From assembly GCA_951813065.1 (NCBI GenBank), contig CATOTH010000002.1, forward strand, positions 558,001-622,000: a stretch of DNA of 64,000 nucleotides, written 5' to 3'. Shown here in pieces: positions 1 through 10,100 of this stretch. A program made the position numbers and the translations under genes. Each line of letters starts with the position of its first letter. The first letter of the stretch is position 1. A model generated the notes under the pieces. The model searched no databases. It saw only the letters and a program-made list of their open reading frames with translations, and had not been told where the DNA came from. This DNA comes from an uncultured Bryobacterales bacterium. Lineage in GTDB: Bacteria; Acidobacteriota; Terriglobia; Bryobacterales; UBA6623.

Positions 1-75
1 CACTCGCCTCCGCTGACCGCAATGCTACCAACGGCAGGCAAGCTCGCCGCTTCCAGCGCCTCGACCGGTTCATGC

Positions 76-528
76 TTACGGGGTGGCCGGATGCGGCCAT
101 GGATATTTGGTTGCTCCTTGTCGGTCTTTATGGCGGTGGATCAGCGATCGCTGCCCGCGCGATTCCTGCCGATAGCCGGAAAGGCCACTTCCGGAGACAT
201 GAAACAGCGGATTCGGCGAATCGCTGTTCTTCGCCGACATTAACCAAGTCGCGGCGAGGGTCACGCCTAACGCAATCCATCCGGCATAGCGCTTCGGGGA
301 CTTCCGGGGCACCGCCACGTCCCGGACATGACCTTGCTCGATTGGCCGAGCCTCGTCATCGCGCAGCTTCAGGGTGATCGAGGCCGTCTCGACAGACTCG
401 AGCAGACCCCGGAGCTTCTTTCGCCCGGATACCGGATCCGCGGCGTGCAAGCGCACTCTCGTTGGGAGGCCTTGAGAATCCGGAGGATGATTCCGCAGGT
501 CGCGCTCTTGCTGGTCATTCTGGGGCAA
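76..528 (-). CDS. hypothetical small membrane protein
   Basis: A 150-residue open frame with no family I can name. The first half contains a basic stretch followed by a segment of the type GRKKLRGLLESVETASITLKL, reminiscent of small acidobacterial proteins with a beta-rich head and one membrane helix, although I cannot confirm homology. A hydrophobic segment (about residues 85-100, GWIALGVTLAATWLM) could be a single transmembrane helix. The C-terminal 50 residues are low-complexity and may be out of true frame. It starts 16 bases after the stop of the recombinase remnant on the same strand, so it may be cargo of the same decayed element. The start codon is uncertain. Confidence 0.4.
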   Translation of the reverse strand: MPQNDQQERDLRNHPPDSQGLPTRVRLHAADPVSGRKKLRGLLESVETASITLKLRDDEARPIEQGHVRDVAVPRKSPKRYAGWIALGVTLAATWLMSAKNSDSPNPLFHVSGSGLSGYRQESRGQRSLIHRHKDRQGATKYPWPHPATP

Positions 529-544
529 TGTCGTCGCGGACGAG

Positions 545-640
545 TCAGACAGGCTTCTCGAGGTATTTCGCCACTGCTCCCCGTTTTGCCGTCTCCTTCC
601 GCGTGTAGCGGATCACCATGCCGGCCGACTTCCAGCCGCT
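545..640 (-). pseudogene. tyrosine recombinase C-terminal remnant
   Basis: About 30 residues end in a stop at 545-547. They read GWKSAGMVIRYTRKETAKRG and onward, which resembles the end of phage/integron-type tyrosine recombinases: the G-W/H-x-S...RY box, where the Tyr is the nucleophile, followed by a basic helix. Upstream, in the same frame, the sequence becomes transposase-derived, so no catalytic Arg or His boxes are present. I read it as the tail of a deleted integrase joined to the IS remnant. The match is short, so the assignment is tentative. Confidence 0.45.
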
Positions 641-1776
641 CGCCCCCGGGAACTGCTCGCACGGTCCTGCAACGGCCCCAACCCGCGCGTCACCCCCCGC
701 AGATTCGTGTAGTTGCGTCGTCGTGTCCTGGACCAGCAACACCTTCGACTCCACCTGCACCCGCTCCAGCAACGCCTCCCGGTGTGGTTGCAGAATGTCC
801 GCCTCGCTCACCCTGCCATTGTGCAAGAGGCGCGTCGCCGCCCGTCCGGCAGGTCCGAGCGCAGGTACTCCCGCCGGGCCCAGCTCGCCTCCTCGTCCAA
901 CACCAGCTCCGGGTATTGCCCCAGCGTCTGCTCCGGCTGCTGGCACAGCTTTTGCTGCCAGTCCGGCTCCAAACCCCGCAGCCAGACCGTCTTCGTCTCC
1001 ACCGCTCCGCCCGCTCCCGGCGGCCGCCCCCGCGTGGCTCCCACGCACTGCCAGCCGGCCGCCTTGTAACTCGTGCCCGGCCGCGAACTTTGCACACAGG
1101 TCTCCACCATCCAGGGCCGCACGCCGTGTGCCTGCTGCCAGTCCCGGGCCAGTCTCTGGAGCGTCTTGCCCAACACGTGCGAGGCCAGGTTCTTGACCTG
1201 CACGCCCGCGGCCAGCACAAAGCGGTCGTTGCTCAGGATCCGCTCGATGTGCGCTCCGCGCGTGCGGTCGTCCCACCCCAGGAAGGCATCGCGCGGCCCC
1301 AGCCGGAACGGCGCCGCCACGAACGAGAGCACACCCAGCGGCCCGCCAGCGGCTGCCAGCAGATAGCTCAGCCGACAGCCGGGGGCCCGGGCCGGACCCA
1401 GCGGATGGTGCTGGTCGAGCAGTGCGGCGCACAGCCGCCGCTGCGCCGCAGTGCGGGCCCAGTGCACGCTGACCTCGCCGAGTTCCGCCAGCGAGCCGGT
1501 GAAGCCGGTCGACGGCCCCGGCGGGTCCGGGCTGGACCGCGGGCGACAGGCGGGTGGACCCGGCTGGGCCTCAGGCAGTGGCAGGTCCAGTTGGGCGGCC
1601 AGCGTAGGCAGCACCGTGCGCGCCGAGGCCGTGCAATACTCGCCTTTGGGATTGCGCCAGTCCTCCCGCTCGCAGATCCCGCGACCCAGGGCCGCGCGCG
1701 ACAGCTGGCCTCGCTGCAAGGCCTCTCGCAGCCAAGCGATCGTCTGCGGACGGAAAATACGGAGGCCTACCCGCAC
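641..1776 (-). pseudogene. degenerate DUF4338 / IS4-type transposase
   Basis: Reading from 1776 downwards, one frame runs 322 residues. It has an N-terminal helical region with an REDWRNPKG box, then a DUF4338 core (APFRLGPRDAFLGWDDRTR, later NLASHVLGKTLQRLARDW and VETCV). That combination is known from IS4-family transposases and from DruA. The start of a Tn5/IS4-type transposase follows (WARREYLRSDLPDGRRR). The frame then breaks near 830-850, with the usual block between the R-R-x-R motif and the RFFDNPRVS region apparently missing. It resumes in another frame as NGRVSEADILQPH and VLLVQDTT (the first DDE Asp lies in QDTT). A second frame change near 700 is needed to reach NLRGVTRGLGPL. The remaining DDE domain is absent, so the gene is dead. 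Confidence 0.65.
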
Positions 1777-1857
1777 TAACCCCGTTCTACACAGAACACC
1801 GTGCCTGCGTTAAGTGTGTCCGGTCGCTAGCCAGCGGATTCGACGGCTCGGAAACGG

Positions 1858-2202
1858 GTGCTGGCTGCGATCCCGAACCTGTTCTTCGGGTCGAAAGTGA
1901 CGGGCGCGGCGGCGAAGCTCGGCATTGAAGTTCGGATCGCTGTTACGCGCCAGGCCGTGCTGGAAGGGGCCCGGTCAAGGCCCGATCTGGTGATTGTCGA
2001 TCTGGACGCGCCGGCGATCGATCCGATCGGTGTAGTCGGGGAGTTGCGCTCCGTTTCCGCTGCCCGTCCGCCCCGCGTGATGGCTTTCGCCAGCCATGTT
2101 CGAGACGACCTGCTGGCCTCGGCGCGCGCCGCGGGCTTCGACCAGGTGTTCACACGGGGGGCGCTGGCGACGGCCTTGCCGCATCTGCTCGCCTCGCTGT
2201 AG
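1858..2202 (+). CDS. receiver-like (pseudo-receiver) protein
   Basis: A single-domain protein of 114 residues with the alternating beta-alpha pattern of a CheY-type receiver. VIVDLD occupies the phospho-acceptor position, but the N-terminal acidic pair normally found after strand 1 is replaced by PNLFF, and the conserved Lys after strand 5 appears as VFTRG. It may therefore bind a partner without being phosphorylated in the classical way. An in-frame stop lies at 1828-1830, and GTG at 1858 is the first plausible start I see; ATG is not available. It is convergent with glgC. No kinase or output domain is nearby. Confidence 0.5.
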   Translation: MLAAIPNLFFGSKVTGAAAKLGIEVRIAVTRQAVLEGARSRPDLVIVDLDAPAIDPIGVVGELRSVSAARPPRVMAFASHVRDDLLASARAAGFDQVFTRGALATALPHLLASL

Positions 2203-2228
2203 CCAAGACCTCGTGGCCCCCATCCGCC

Positions 2229-3482
2229 TCAGATGGCGACCGGGTTGATCGGGATTGCGGTCCGCGATCCCTCCACTACCACGATGCCGGTATCGGACAC
2301 GTGGTAGCGCTTCCGGTCGTGTTCTTCGTCGAATCCGATGCGCTCCCCGGCCGCGATCCTCGCGTTCTTGTCGATGATCGTCCGACGGATCTTCGCGCCC
2401 GCGCCGATATGGCAGCGGGCCATCACGATCGAGTCCTCCACGGACGCTCCGGAGTCCATGAAGACGCTGCGTCCCAGGATCGATCCCCGCACTCGGGAGC
2501 CCTGCAGGACGCAGCCCTCTGACACGACCGAGTTCACCGCCTCACCAGCGTGCCCGGCATCGTCGATGCAATATCGCGAGGGCGCGGCTGGGTATTCCGC
2601 CGTTCGCAATGGCCATTGCGGGTTATAGAGATTGAGCGTCGGGTAGCTGGACCGCAGGTCCATGTTCGCGTCGAAGTACGAATCGATCGTACCGACATCC
2701 CGCCAATAGCTCCGGTTCCTGGAGTCCTCTCCGGGGACTTCGTTCGTCTGGTAGTCGTAGGCGTAGACCGGCATTTCGTCGACCATTTCGGGCAGCATGT
2801 TTCGACCGAAGTCGTGGTCGCTGTCTGGCCGCGCTGCATCTCGTCTCAGTTCCCGGACAAGCATTTGCGGGTCGAAGATGTAGTTCCCCATGGAGGCGAG
2901 GCACCATCCCGGCCGGCCGGGGATTTCGGGCGGATTCGGGATTTTCTCGTGGAACCGCTTGATGCGCCAGTCGCCGTCGACTTCCATCGTGCCGAAACGC
3001 TCCGCTTCCGAAACCGGTATCGGCAGGGCCGCGACCGTGCCCTTGGCACCCTTGGTCCGGTGGTACGCGATCATCTGGCGCACGTCCATGAAATAGATGT
3101 GGTCCGCACCGAATATCGCCACCATTTCGGGCTGGGACAGCTCGATGAGATGAATGTTCTGATGAATCGCGTCGGACGTCCCCTGGTACCACTGGGCCCC
3201 CTTGCGCATCTGCGCGGGCACAGGCAGGATGAACTGGCTCGTGAGCAATTCGGAAAACTGCCACGCGTTGCGCATGTGCTGCAGCAGCGACTGGCTCTTG
3301 AACTGGGTCAGGACATAGATCGAATAGATGCCCGAGTTGACGAAGTTGCTCAGCACGAAGTCGACGATGCGGTATTTGCCGGCAAACGGCACTGCCGGTT
3401 TGCTGCGTTCCTTTGTCAGGGGGAACAGGCGGGTGCCCTTACCGCCTGCCAGAATCAGGCCTAGTACTCTTGCGTTTTTCAT
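2229..3482 (-). CDS. glgC: glucose-1-phosphate adenylyltransferase
   Basis: Makes ADP-glucose from glucose-1-phosphate and ATP, the committed step of bacterial glycogen synthesis, in the cytoplasm. At 417 residues it has the normal family length. The N-terminal nucleotidyltransferase domain carries the LAGGKGTRLFPLT pyrophosphorylase loop and the ERSKPAVPFAGKYRIVDF segment. GADHIYFMD and SMGNYIFD follow, and the C-terminal third is a left-handed beta-helix of hexapeptide repeats (VVSEGCVLQGSRVRGSILGRSV). A clear ribosome binding site, GGAGGGG, lies just upstream of the ATG. The LolD-like ATPase gene ends 37 bases upstream on the same strand, so they may be co-transcribed. No other glg gene is in the window. 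Confidence 0.95.
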   Translation of the reverse strand: MKNARVLGLILAGGKGTRLFPLTKERSKPAVPFAGKYRIVDFVLSNFVNSGIYSIYVLTQFKSQSLLQHMRNAWQFSELLTSQFILPVPAQMRKGAQWYQGTSDAIHQNIHLIELSQPEMVAIFGADHIYFMDVRQMIAYHRTKGAKGTVAALPIPVSEAERFGTMEVDGDWRIKRFHEKIPNPPEIPGRPGWCLASMGNYIFDPQMLVRELRRDAARPDSDHDFGRNMLPEMVDEMPVYAYDYQTNEVPGEDSRNRSYWRDVGTIDSYFDANMDLRSSYPTLNLYNPQWPLRTAEYPAAPSRYCIDDAGHAGEAVNSVVSEGCVLQGSRVRGSILGRSVFMDSGASVEDSIVMARCHIGAGAKIRRTIIDKNARIAAGERIGFDEEHDRKRYHVSDTGIVVVEGSRTAIPINPVAI

Positions 3483-3519
3483 AGGGTCCCCTCCAATGCA
3501 GTTGGCGCGTTACGGCCGT

Positions 3520-4200
3520 TCAGCCCGCCGGTTCCAGCTGCCCGTCCACCAGATCGGCGCGCATCGGGAAGCGCGCCGCAAGGTCCATGCTATGGGTTAC
3601 GGCGATCAGTAAGATTCCCTGTTCCTGCTGGAGGTCCAGGAGCAGGTTGCCCACCGTGTCTGCGCTGCGGCGGTCCAGGTTGCCGGTCGGCTCGTCCGCG
3701 AGCACCACCGGCGGGGCGTTGATCAGCGCGCGCGCGATGGCCACTCTCTGGCGTTCACCTCCGGACAGTTCGGACGGCATGCGGTCCGTCCTGTCCGCGA
3801 GCCCGACCCTGTCAAGCAGGTCTTTCGCGCGGCTCGTGGCTTCCCGCGACGCGCCACCGCTGGCAAGCGTCGGCACCAGGACGTTTTCCAGACTCGTGCA
3901 TTGCGGGAGCAGGTGGTGGTCCTGGAAGACGAATCCCACGCGCTCGTTGCGAAAGCGTGACAAGGCTGCCGGATCGAGCGAGAACGGGTCCTCGCCGCAG
4001 ATCCTGACGCTTCCCGCGGTCGGCTTCTCCAGCGAGCCAAGGATGTAGAGCAGGGTGCTCTTGCCGGACCCGGATGGGCCCATGACCGCGAGGGCCGTTC
4101 CGGACGACATGCTCAGATCCAGGCCATCCAGCACGACAAGGCTGTCGGCCGCATGGCCGTACTCCTTGCGCAGTCCGCGAACGACTAGATCATCGGGCAT
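3520..4200 (-). CDS. ABC transporter ATP-binding protein (LolD/MacB-like)
   Basis: Cytoplasmic ATPase subunit of an ABC transporter of the LolD/FtsE/MacB group. All motifs are intact: Walker A GPSGSGKST, Q-loop (VFQDHHLLPQ), signature LSGGERQRVAIARAL, Walker B VVLADEPTGNLD and the switch His in THS. From the ATG at 4200 (MPDDLVVRGL) it is 226 residues, typical for LolD. An upstream in-frame ATG at 4230 would add ten residues with no family support. No permease gene is adjacent on either side, so the transported substrate is unknown. LolD would act in lipoprotein release, but related ATPases export other cargo. Confidence 0.85.
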   Translation of the reverse strand: MPDDLVVRGLRKEYGHAADSLVVLDGLDLSMSSGTALAVMGPSGSGKSTLLYILGSLEKPTAGSVRICGEDPFSLDPAALSRFRNERVGFVFQDHHLLPQCTSLENVLVPTLASGGASREATSRAKDLLDRVGLADRTDRMPSELSGGERQRVAIARALINAPPVVLADEPTGNLDRRSADTVGNLLLDLQQEQGILLIAVTHSMDLAARFPMRADLVDGQLEPAG

Positions 4201-4398
4201 CGGGTGCGCTGCCAGGCCTCGCGCCTCCAATTCAATTGTTCCATATCCGGACGGGCTTGCTAGAATCGCATCCCGGGGACGGCCGCCCCGACCGGCGGCT
4301 GGCTCGGTGGCAGGTCCGGACGGTTGGCTGCGCGAAGATAGACCGTTGCAACCGGTCCGCGACCTTGCAGCCCGTTTTCTTTAGGCCGGGAGCCTCAC
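4201..4398. promoter_or_regulatory. divergent intergenic region, ABC ATPase / addB
   Basis: About 200 bases separate two divergent genes and must hold promoters for both. On the plus strand TAGAAT at 4261-4266 matches a -10 element in five of six positions, with TTGTTC at 4236-4241 as a weak -35 (19-base spacer). No clear operator or hairpin was seen. Confidence 0.3.
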
Positions 4399-7113
4399 AT
4401 GCTACTTATCGGCCCTCCTGGCAGCGGCAAGACCGCTCGCGCGTTGCGGCTAGTGGAGACTGCCGTCGATGCCGGCCGGAGCGAGGAGATCAAGATTCTC
4501 GTCCCTACCGCGAGCATGAAGAACCACCTCCTCCACGTGCTGGCGAAGCGGGGACTCATGGTTCCGGGCGATGCCGTTTCCACGCTTTCCGAATTTGTGC
4601 GGGACGCGACCCCTGGCCTTGCCGAGGCCAGCGGCGCCGTCGCGGACCGCCTGCTGCGTGCGGCGATCGCTCGCTCGGGCCGGGACGAATTCGCCTCGCG
4701 GTCCGGGTCCGCCGGCTTGCGCAACCGCCTGTTGGCTCTCATCGGCGAGTTCTGGGCCGCGGGGGTGGACAACCTGCAGATCGAATCTTCGGTCCGCGAA
4801 CGCCGGCAGCGCGCATTCCAGACCGTGTTCCGCGCATACGAGGAATCCCTGGCGGATGCTGGATTCGTGCATCACAACCAACGCATTGCGCGGGCGGCGG
4901 CGGCAATCCGCCAGCAAGGCCTCGGACCGGTTCGGACTGTTTACGTCGACGGCTTCGATCGCTTTACAAAGCAGCAGGAAGAGCTGCTCGGAGCGCTGGA
5001 AGAGCAAGCCGAGGAGCTGTGGATTGCGATGCCGGACCTGCTCCCACGCTACCCGCTCGACCAGTCGAAGGCGGAATACCTGCCGCCTCGCGAGGGAGGC
5101 AGCGCCGCGGTCGAGATCTTCGAAGCGCCGTCCCCGCGGGCGGAGGTCTTGGAGATCGCGAGGCAGATACTCGCCGACGGCCGGCCGCTGCACGAGCACG
5201 GCATCGTGCTTCGCTCGCTCGAGCAGTACGAGCCCTTGCTGCGCGAAGTCTTCGACACGCTCGGCATCCCATTCCGCCTTTGGGCGCAAGGCCAGCTCGG
5301 CGAGCACGGCGTGGTGCGGCACTACCTGGCCTGGCTCAGGGTGATCGACCGCCGCTTTCCGGGTGAGCAGGCCCTCGAAGCCCTCAACTCGCCGCTCACG
5401 CCTGCCGGGTCGGCGGACGAGCGGGACGCCTTTGATTTCGACGCCCGCGAACTGCTGCCGGACTCGGGACTGGACTTCCTGCGGGCCGCGGCCAGGAGCC
5501 GCGAGGGGCTGCGCGAATTCCTCGATGGTTTGCGACCGCAAGCCGACTGGTGGCGGCGCCGCTACGGTGCCACACGCTGGGCGCGGGAATGCCTCCAGAT
5601 CATGCCGAGACTGCAGCGTCTACCCGTGCCGGTCGACACCGAATCCTTCGACCGGACCCGGCACTGGCGGGTAGCGATCCAAGCCCAGAGAGCCTTGCGC
5701 GGGGTGATTGAAGAGACTGCCGCCCTGCCTGAGTTCCGGGGTCGCCGGAGGATCTCCCTCGGTGACTTCGCCGACGCTCTCGAAGACGTGGCCCGGTCGA
5801 CTGCGATCCCCGTCTCGGACCTTCGATTCGAAGTGGTCCACGTCCTGCCGATAGGCGAGGCCAGGCAATGGTCGATCCCGGTGACATTCGCGTGCGGGCT
5901 TGTCGAGGGCTGGTTCCCTCGTCGCTTCACGGAGGATGTTCTCTTCGACGATGAGGACCGGCGCCGCATGCGGGGCCGGGGGATCGAGTTGCGCACGTCG
6001 GCCGACCGCGCCGAGGCAGAACGGTTTCTCTACCGCGTCGCGACAACGCGCGCCTCCGAGCGCATGGTACTCAGCTACCCGCTCCGAGACAGCCTCGGCA
6101 AACCCCTCATGCGATCGACCCTTCTCGACTCCGCGTTGTCGGCGCTCCCCGCGCCCGTGACCCGCATGGAGGATCTGGAATCGCCAACGGCGGCGACTCC
6201 GGTTTCCGCCCTGCCCGACGACTTGCGCCGTGCGGTCGCGGACTGCAACCAAGGGTTCAGCGTCACAGGCATCGACCAATTCCGGCAGTGCCCGCACCTG
6301 TACTTCAACAGCAATACCCTTGCCCTCAGGGGCCGTCCAGCGCTTCCGGAGCGCAGGCTGGACGCTGCCCAGCTCGGCACGATCGTGCACGACACTCTCG
6401 ACCGATGGAACCGCGAGCAGCGCTCGATCGGGCCCATTCTCGATGACGTCTTCGGGACCAGGCTCGCCAAGCTCCGCCTTGGCGAGAGCTGCCGGACCGA
6501 GCAATTGCGCCTGGTCCTACGCTCGGACCTCGTGCGGTTTGCCCGGGAGCGCGGCGCGTCCATGGCGCTCTACGAGGGTGCGCGCGCGTTCTTCGAGAAC
6601 GACCGGCAATACCGCGTCAACGAACTGGAGTCCAAGCCCGTCGTGCGCTGCCGCATCGACCGATACGACGTGGATGACCGCGAGCGGTGCTTCGTCACGG
6701 ACTACAAGTACGCGCGCCCCGACCGGGTCAAGACCATGCTCAAAGAGCACCTTGAGGGCAACCGCTTGCAGCTATTGCTGTACCTGGCCGCCCTCGAGCA
6801 GGAACTTCGCTGCACGCCGGCCGGCATGGCGCTGTGCGGGCTGCGGGGAGCCACGAGCTACTTCGGTGTTTCCATCGATGGTGCGGGAGGGCTCTCCGCC
6901 GTGACTGGCGAGGAATTGAGAGCCTTGATCGAGCAAGCCCGCTCCGAAGCCGCCGAGTCGGTGGGAGGCGTGCTGCAAGGTTCCATCGCAGTCCAGCCCC
7001 GGGACACGGATTTCTGTGATCGCATCTGCGATTTCCGCAGCGTGTGTCGCGTCAAGTGGCCCGGCAGGGATTCCGGCAGCCCGTCGTCACCAGGGAAGGC
7101 CCCGTGCAACTGA
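4399..7113 (+). CDS. addB: AddB-type helicase/nuclease subunit
   Basis: Partner of AddA in the double-strand-break resection enzyme that feeds RecA recombination, functionally equivalent to RecBCD. The protein has 904 residues, shorter than Bacillus AddB. A Walker A loop (GPPGSGKT, residues 5-12) opens the protein. The C-terminal part has a PD-(D/E)xK nuclease core: HDTLDRW, then CRIDRYD and FVTDYKYA with the catalytic Asp and D-x-K. Four cysteines match the AddB iron-sulfur staple: one in FRQCPHLYF before the nuclease and three in DFCDRICDFRSVC near the C terminus. The last four codons overlap the addA start, so the two are co-translated. Confidence 0.88.
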   Translation: MLLIGPPGSGKTARALRLVETAVDAGRSEEIKILVPTASMKNHLLHVLAKRGLMVPGDAVSTLSEFVRDATPGLAEASGAVADRLLRAAIARSGRDEFASRSGSAGLRNRLLALIGEFWAAGVDNLQIESSVRERRQRAFQTVFRAYEESLADAGFVHHNQRIARAAAAIRQQGLGPVRTVYVDGFDRFTKQQEELLGALEEQAEELWIAMPDLLPRYPLDQSKAEYLPPREGGSAAVEIFEAPSPRAEVLEIARQILADGRPLHEHGIVLRSLEQYEPLLREVFDTLGIPFRLWAQGQLGEHGVVRHYLAWLRVIDRRFPGEQALEALNSPLTPAGSADERDAFDFDARELLPDSGLDFLRAAARSREGLREFLDGLRPQADWWRRRYGATRWARECLQIMPRLQRLPVPVDTESFDRTRHWRVAIQAQRALRGVIEETAALPEFRGRRRISLGDFADALEDVARSTAIPVSDLRFEVVHVLPIGEARQWSIPVTFACGLVEGWFPRRFTEDVLFDDEDRRRMRGRGIELRTSADRAEAERFLYRVATTRASERMVLSYPLRDSLGKPLMRSTLLDSALSALPAPVTRMEDLESPTAATPVSALPDDLRRAVADCNQGFSVTGIDQFRQCPHLYFNSNTLALRGRPALPERRLDAAQLGTIVHDTLDRWNREQRSIGPILDDVFGTRLAKLRLGESCRTEQLRLVLRSDLVRFARERGASMALYEGARAFFENDRQYRVNELESKPVVRCRIDRYDVDDRERCFVTDYKYARPDRVKTMLKEHLEGNRLQLLLYLAALEQELRCTPAGMALCGLRGATSYFGVSIDGAGGLSAVTGEELRALIEQARSEAAESVGGVLQGSIAVQPRDTDFCDRICDFRSVCRVKWPGRDSGSPSSPGKAPCN

Positions 7114-10100
7114 CCGCCGACCAGACGCGGGCCGTTCGCAGCTGGCAGCGCGGTGACATTTGCGTCGTGGCGGGTCCCGGGTCAGGCAAGACTCGCGTGC
7201 TCGTCGAGCGGATTCGTTGGTTGATTCTGGACCGAGACGTCGTACCGGAGCGGATTCTGGCCATCACCTTCACGGAAAAGGCAGCTCTCGAGATGCGGTC
7301 GCGCCTGGTCGGGGACGCTACCGCGTCACGCGAGGACCGCATCAAGTTCCAAGCCGCTCAGATCTCGACGATCGACGCGTTCTGCAACCGGTTGCTGAGA
7401 GAAAACGTGCTCGAAGCCGGAGTCGATCCCGGATTCGAGCTCCTCGACGAGACAGCGTCCCGAGATTTGCTGCACGGCGTGATCGAGCAGGCCCTGGAAG
7501 CGGAGTTCGCTCGGGGCGGGGCGCCCCTGCGGGCATTCCTGGCTGCTTATGCACCCGGCTCCTCGGGGCAGGTCCGGGGAGATGCCTTCGGGCTCCGCGA
7601 CGATCTTGCCGCCTTGGTCCGCCGCATCCGCAGCTACGGTTGCGATCCGTTTCTGGCCGAGCCGTCCAATCCTGGGGCCGAGTTGGCCGCCGCCTTGGAA
7701 GCACTTGCGGCGGCCAAGGGTAGCGCTGAGCTGGCGGGTCTGGCGCGGCGGTTCGGGGCTGCAAGCGAACCTGCCGAGAGAGCCGCCCTGATCGCCGAGA
7801 TCGAACTCGAAACGAAGCCGATCCGCAAGGCCGGAAAGCTCAAGGGCATGGTCAGCGAGATCAAGGACGTACTGCTGCCGGCCTGCCGTGCCGCAGCCGT
7901 CTCGGAGTCCAATCAAGTTCCCCGCAAGTGGCTGTTGCAGGCAGTGCGCCGGACGCTGCGGGGGTTTGACGCCGCCAAGCGTGCGGCCGGCCGCATGGAT
8001 TTCGATGACGTGCTGGCGAAAGCCGGCGACCTGCTCGGATCGGGCACCCGTCCCGCGCCACGGTTCGAGCACGTCTTGATTGACGAGTTTCAAGACACCA
8101 ATCCCCTTCAGGTGCGTTTGGTGGAGCGCCTGTTGGGGGCGCACGGAGAGAATCGCCCCGTGCGGTTCGTCGTAGGAGACATCAACCAGTCGATCTACGG
8201 CTTCAGGCACGCCGATCAGAATGTCTTCCGGGCCTTTCGTGAGGGCGTCGAGAAGCGAGGCGGCGAAGTGATCCGGCTGACTGAGAATTTCCGCAGCCGT
8301 CCTGAAATCCTGTCCATGGTGCGTGTCCTCCTGCCCGGTGGCCGCGACAGCGGCGTGGAGCGCCACAGCCTGCAGGGAATCTACCGCTTTCCCCCCAAGG
8401 ATCGGCCCAGCTGCGAGGTGCAGGTTGTCTCGGCGGGCGGTGACGCGGCCCCGGAATGGGAGGCGGCCTGGATCTCGAGCCGCCTGCATGCTCTCAGGCG
8501 CGAGCTGAGGCTGGCCGACCGGCGCGCGGAGCCGGGCCGGACACGGCCGCTTCAATGGGGCGACGTCGCCATCTTGGTGCGCACCCACTTGCGAGCGGCC
8601 CTCCTGGCCTCGGCGTTGCGCCGGCATGGTGTGCCGTGCGATCTCGGTGCCGGGAGAAACTTGTTCCAGTCGCCGGAGGTCGTTGAGCTGGCCGCTTTCC
8701 TGCGCGTCCTGCGCAATCCCCGGGACGAGATCAGCTTGGCGGCCGTGTTCAAATCGCCCTTTTGCGGCGTCGACGACGCCGTCTTGCTCCGGCTCAAGAT
8801 GCAGTACTCGAATCTCGCCGACTGCGTGTCCGGACCAGTGCCCGCCGGGGGCATTGACGCCGCATCCGTTGCGCGCTTGGAGAACATCAGCAAGTTGGTC
8901 CATCGCTGTCGCGCCGACCGGGCGATTGTCTCTGTCCGTTCCCTCCTGGCCCGCGCCGTGTCCGCGTGCGGCTACCGGTCGTACCTGGCTCACGGCACGG
9001 ACGGTTCGCAGGCTCTCGCGAATCTGGATCGGCTGCTTGATTGGATTGGACGACGCGAGGAACAGGGCGAGGTCGGCCTGGACGCGGTCTCGGCGGCACT
9101 CGATCGAGCGCTCGAGGCGCGTCCGGTCCAATCGGAATCCCCGGACCGGGGGGCCGGCGACGGGGAATCCGTAGCGATCCTGACGATGCACGCCGCCAAG
9201 GGCCTGGAGTTTCCCGTCGTGGTGCTCGCCTCGCTCCAGAGCGGCTCGCGGGGAACTGTGCCGGGGCTGCTGTTCTCGGACTCGAGCGGGCTAGGGGCGC
9301 GCTGGCGGGAGCCGTTCGGACCGGAACCGGCTCCTGACGCAGCCTACCGGGCGATCGCCGCCGACATCCAGGAACGCGAGCGGCAGGAATCGGACCGGCT
9401 GTTCTACGTGGCTCAGACGCGGGCCGAGGAGCATCTTGTCCTGAGCGCGGGCTTTCCTGCCGCTCCTCAGAAGAAGAACTGGGCCAAACTGGTGTTTGAT
9501 CGGTTGGGGATTGGTCCCAGGGATGCGCCTTCCGGGGAGGCCGAGGAACGCAGCACGGGCGACGCCCGATTCGTCTATCGCTCCGTCTCGTCGAGTCCGC
9601 CAGGCCGGTTGGAGGGCGACGGCATCCAAGTTGCGGGTCCGGCTCTCGTGCGGCCGCTGCCGCCTTCGGCGCAGCCCGACTACCTTGCCGCCGTGACCTC
9701 AGTGGCCATGTTCGCGCAATGCCCTCGGCGGTACTTCCTCTCGCGCTACCTTGGTCTGGACGAAACCGCCACCGCCCCCCGCCCTGACGACCCCGCGGCG
9801 GATGAACCCGCGTCTCTGCGCGACGGCACTGACGCTTCCGAATTCGGGGAGCTGGTCCACAGGCACTTGGCAGGAGAACTCGCCGAAGCCACGCCGGCGG
9901 TCCGCCGGCTGGCCGATCGGTTTCGAGCGCACGAACTCGGGAAGAGGGTCGAGCGCGCGACGCGCGTCGACCGCGAGATGAGCTTGGTGTTCGCCGTCGA
10001 CGGTTCTCTCCTGCGCGGCACGATCGACCTCCTGTTCGAGGAAGGCGGCGACCGGGTCCTGGTCGACTACAAGACGGACCGGGTGCCCGTTACCGGCTTG

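Noticed and set aside
641..1776. Druantia defence system (DruA-like domain)
   Set aside because: The DUF4338 domain is attached to IS4-type transposase sequence and no DruE-like helicase is nearby, so it is a transposase remnant.
7326..9191. Long open frame on the minus strand inside addA
   Set aside because: It is antisense to a gene with complete helicase motifs; G+C-rich coding DNA often leaves such shadow frames, and it has no domain.
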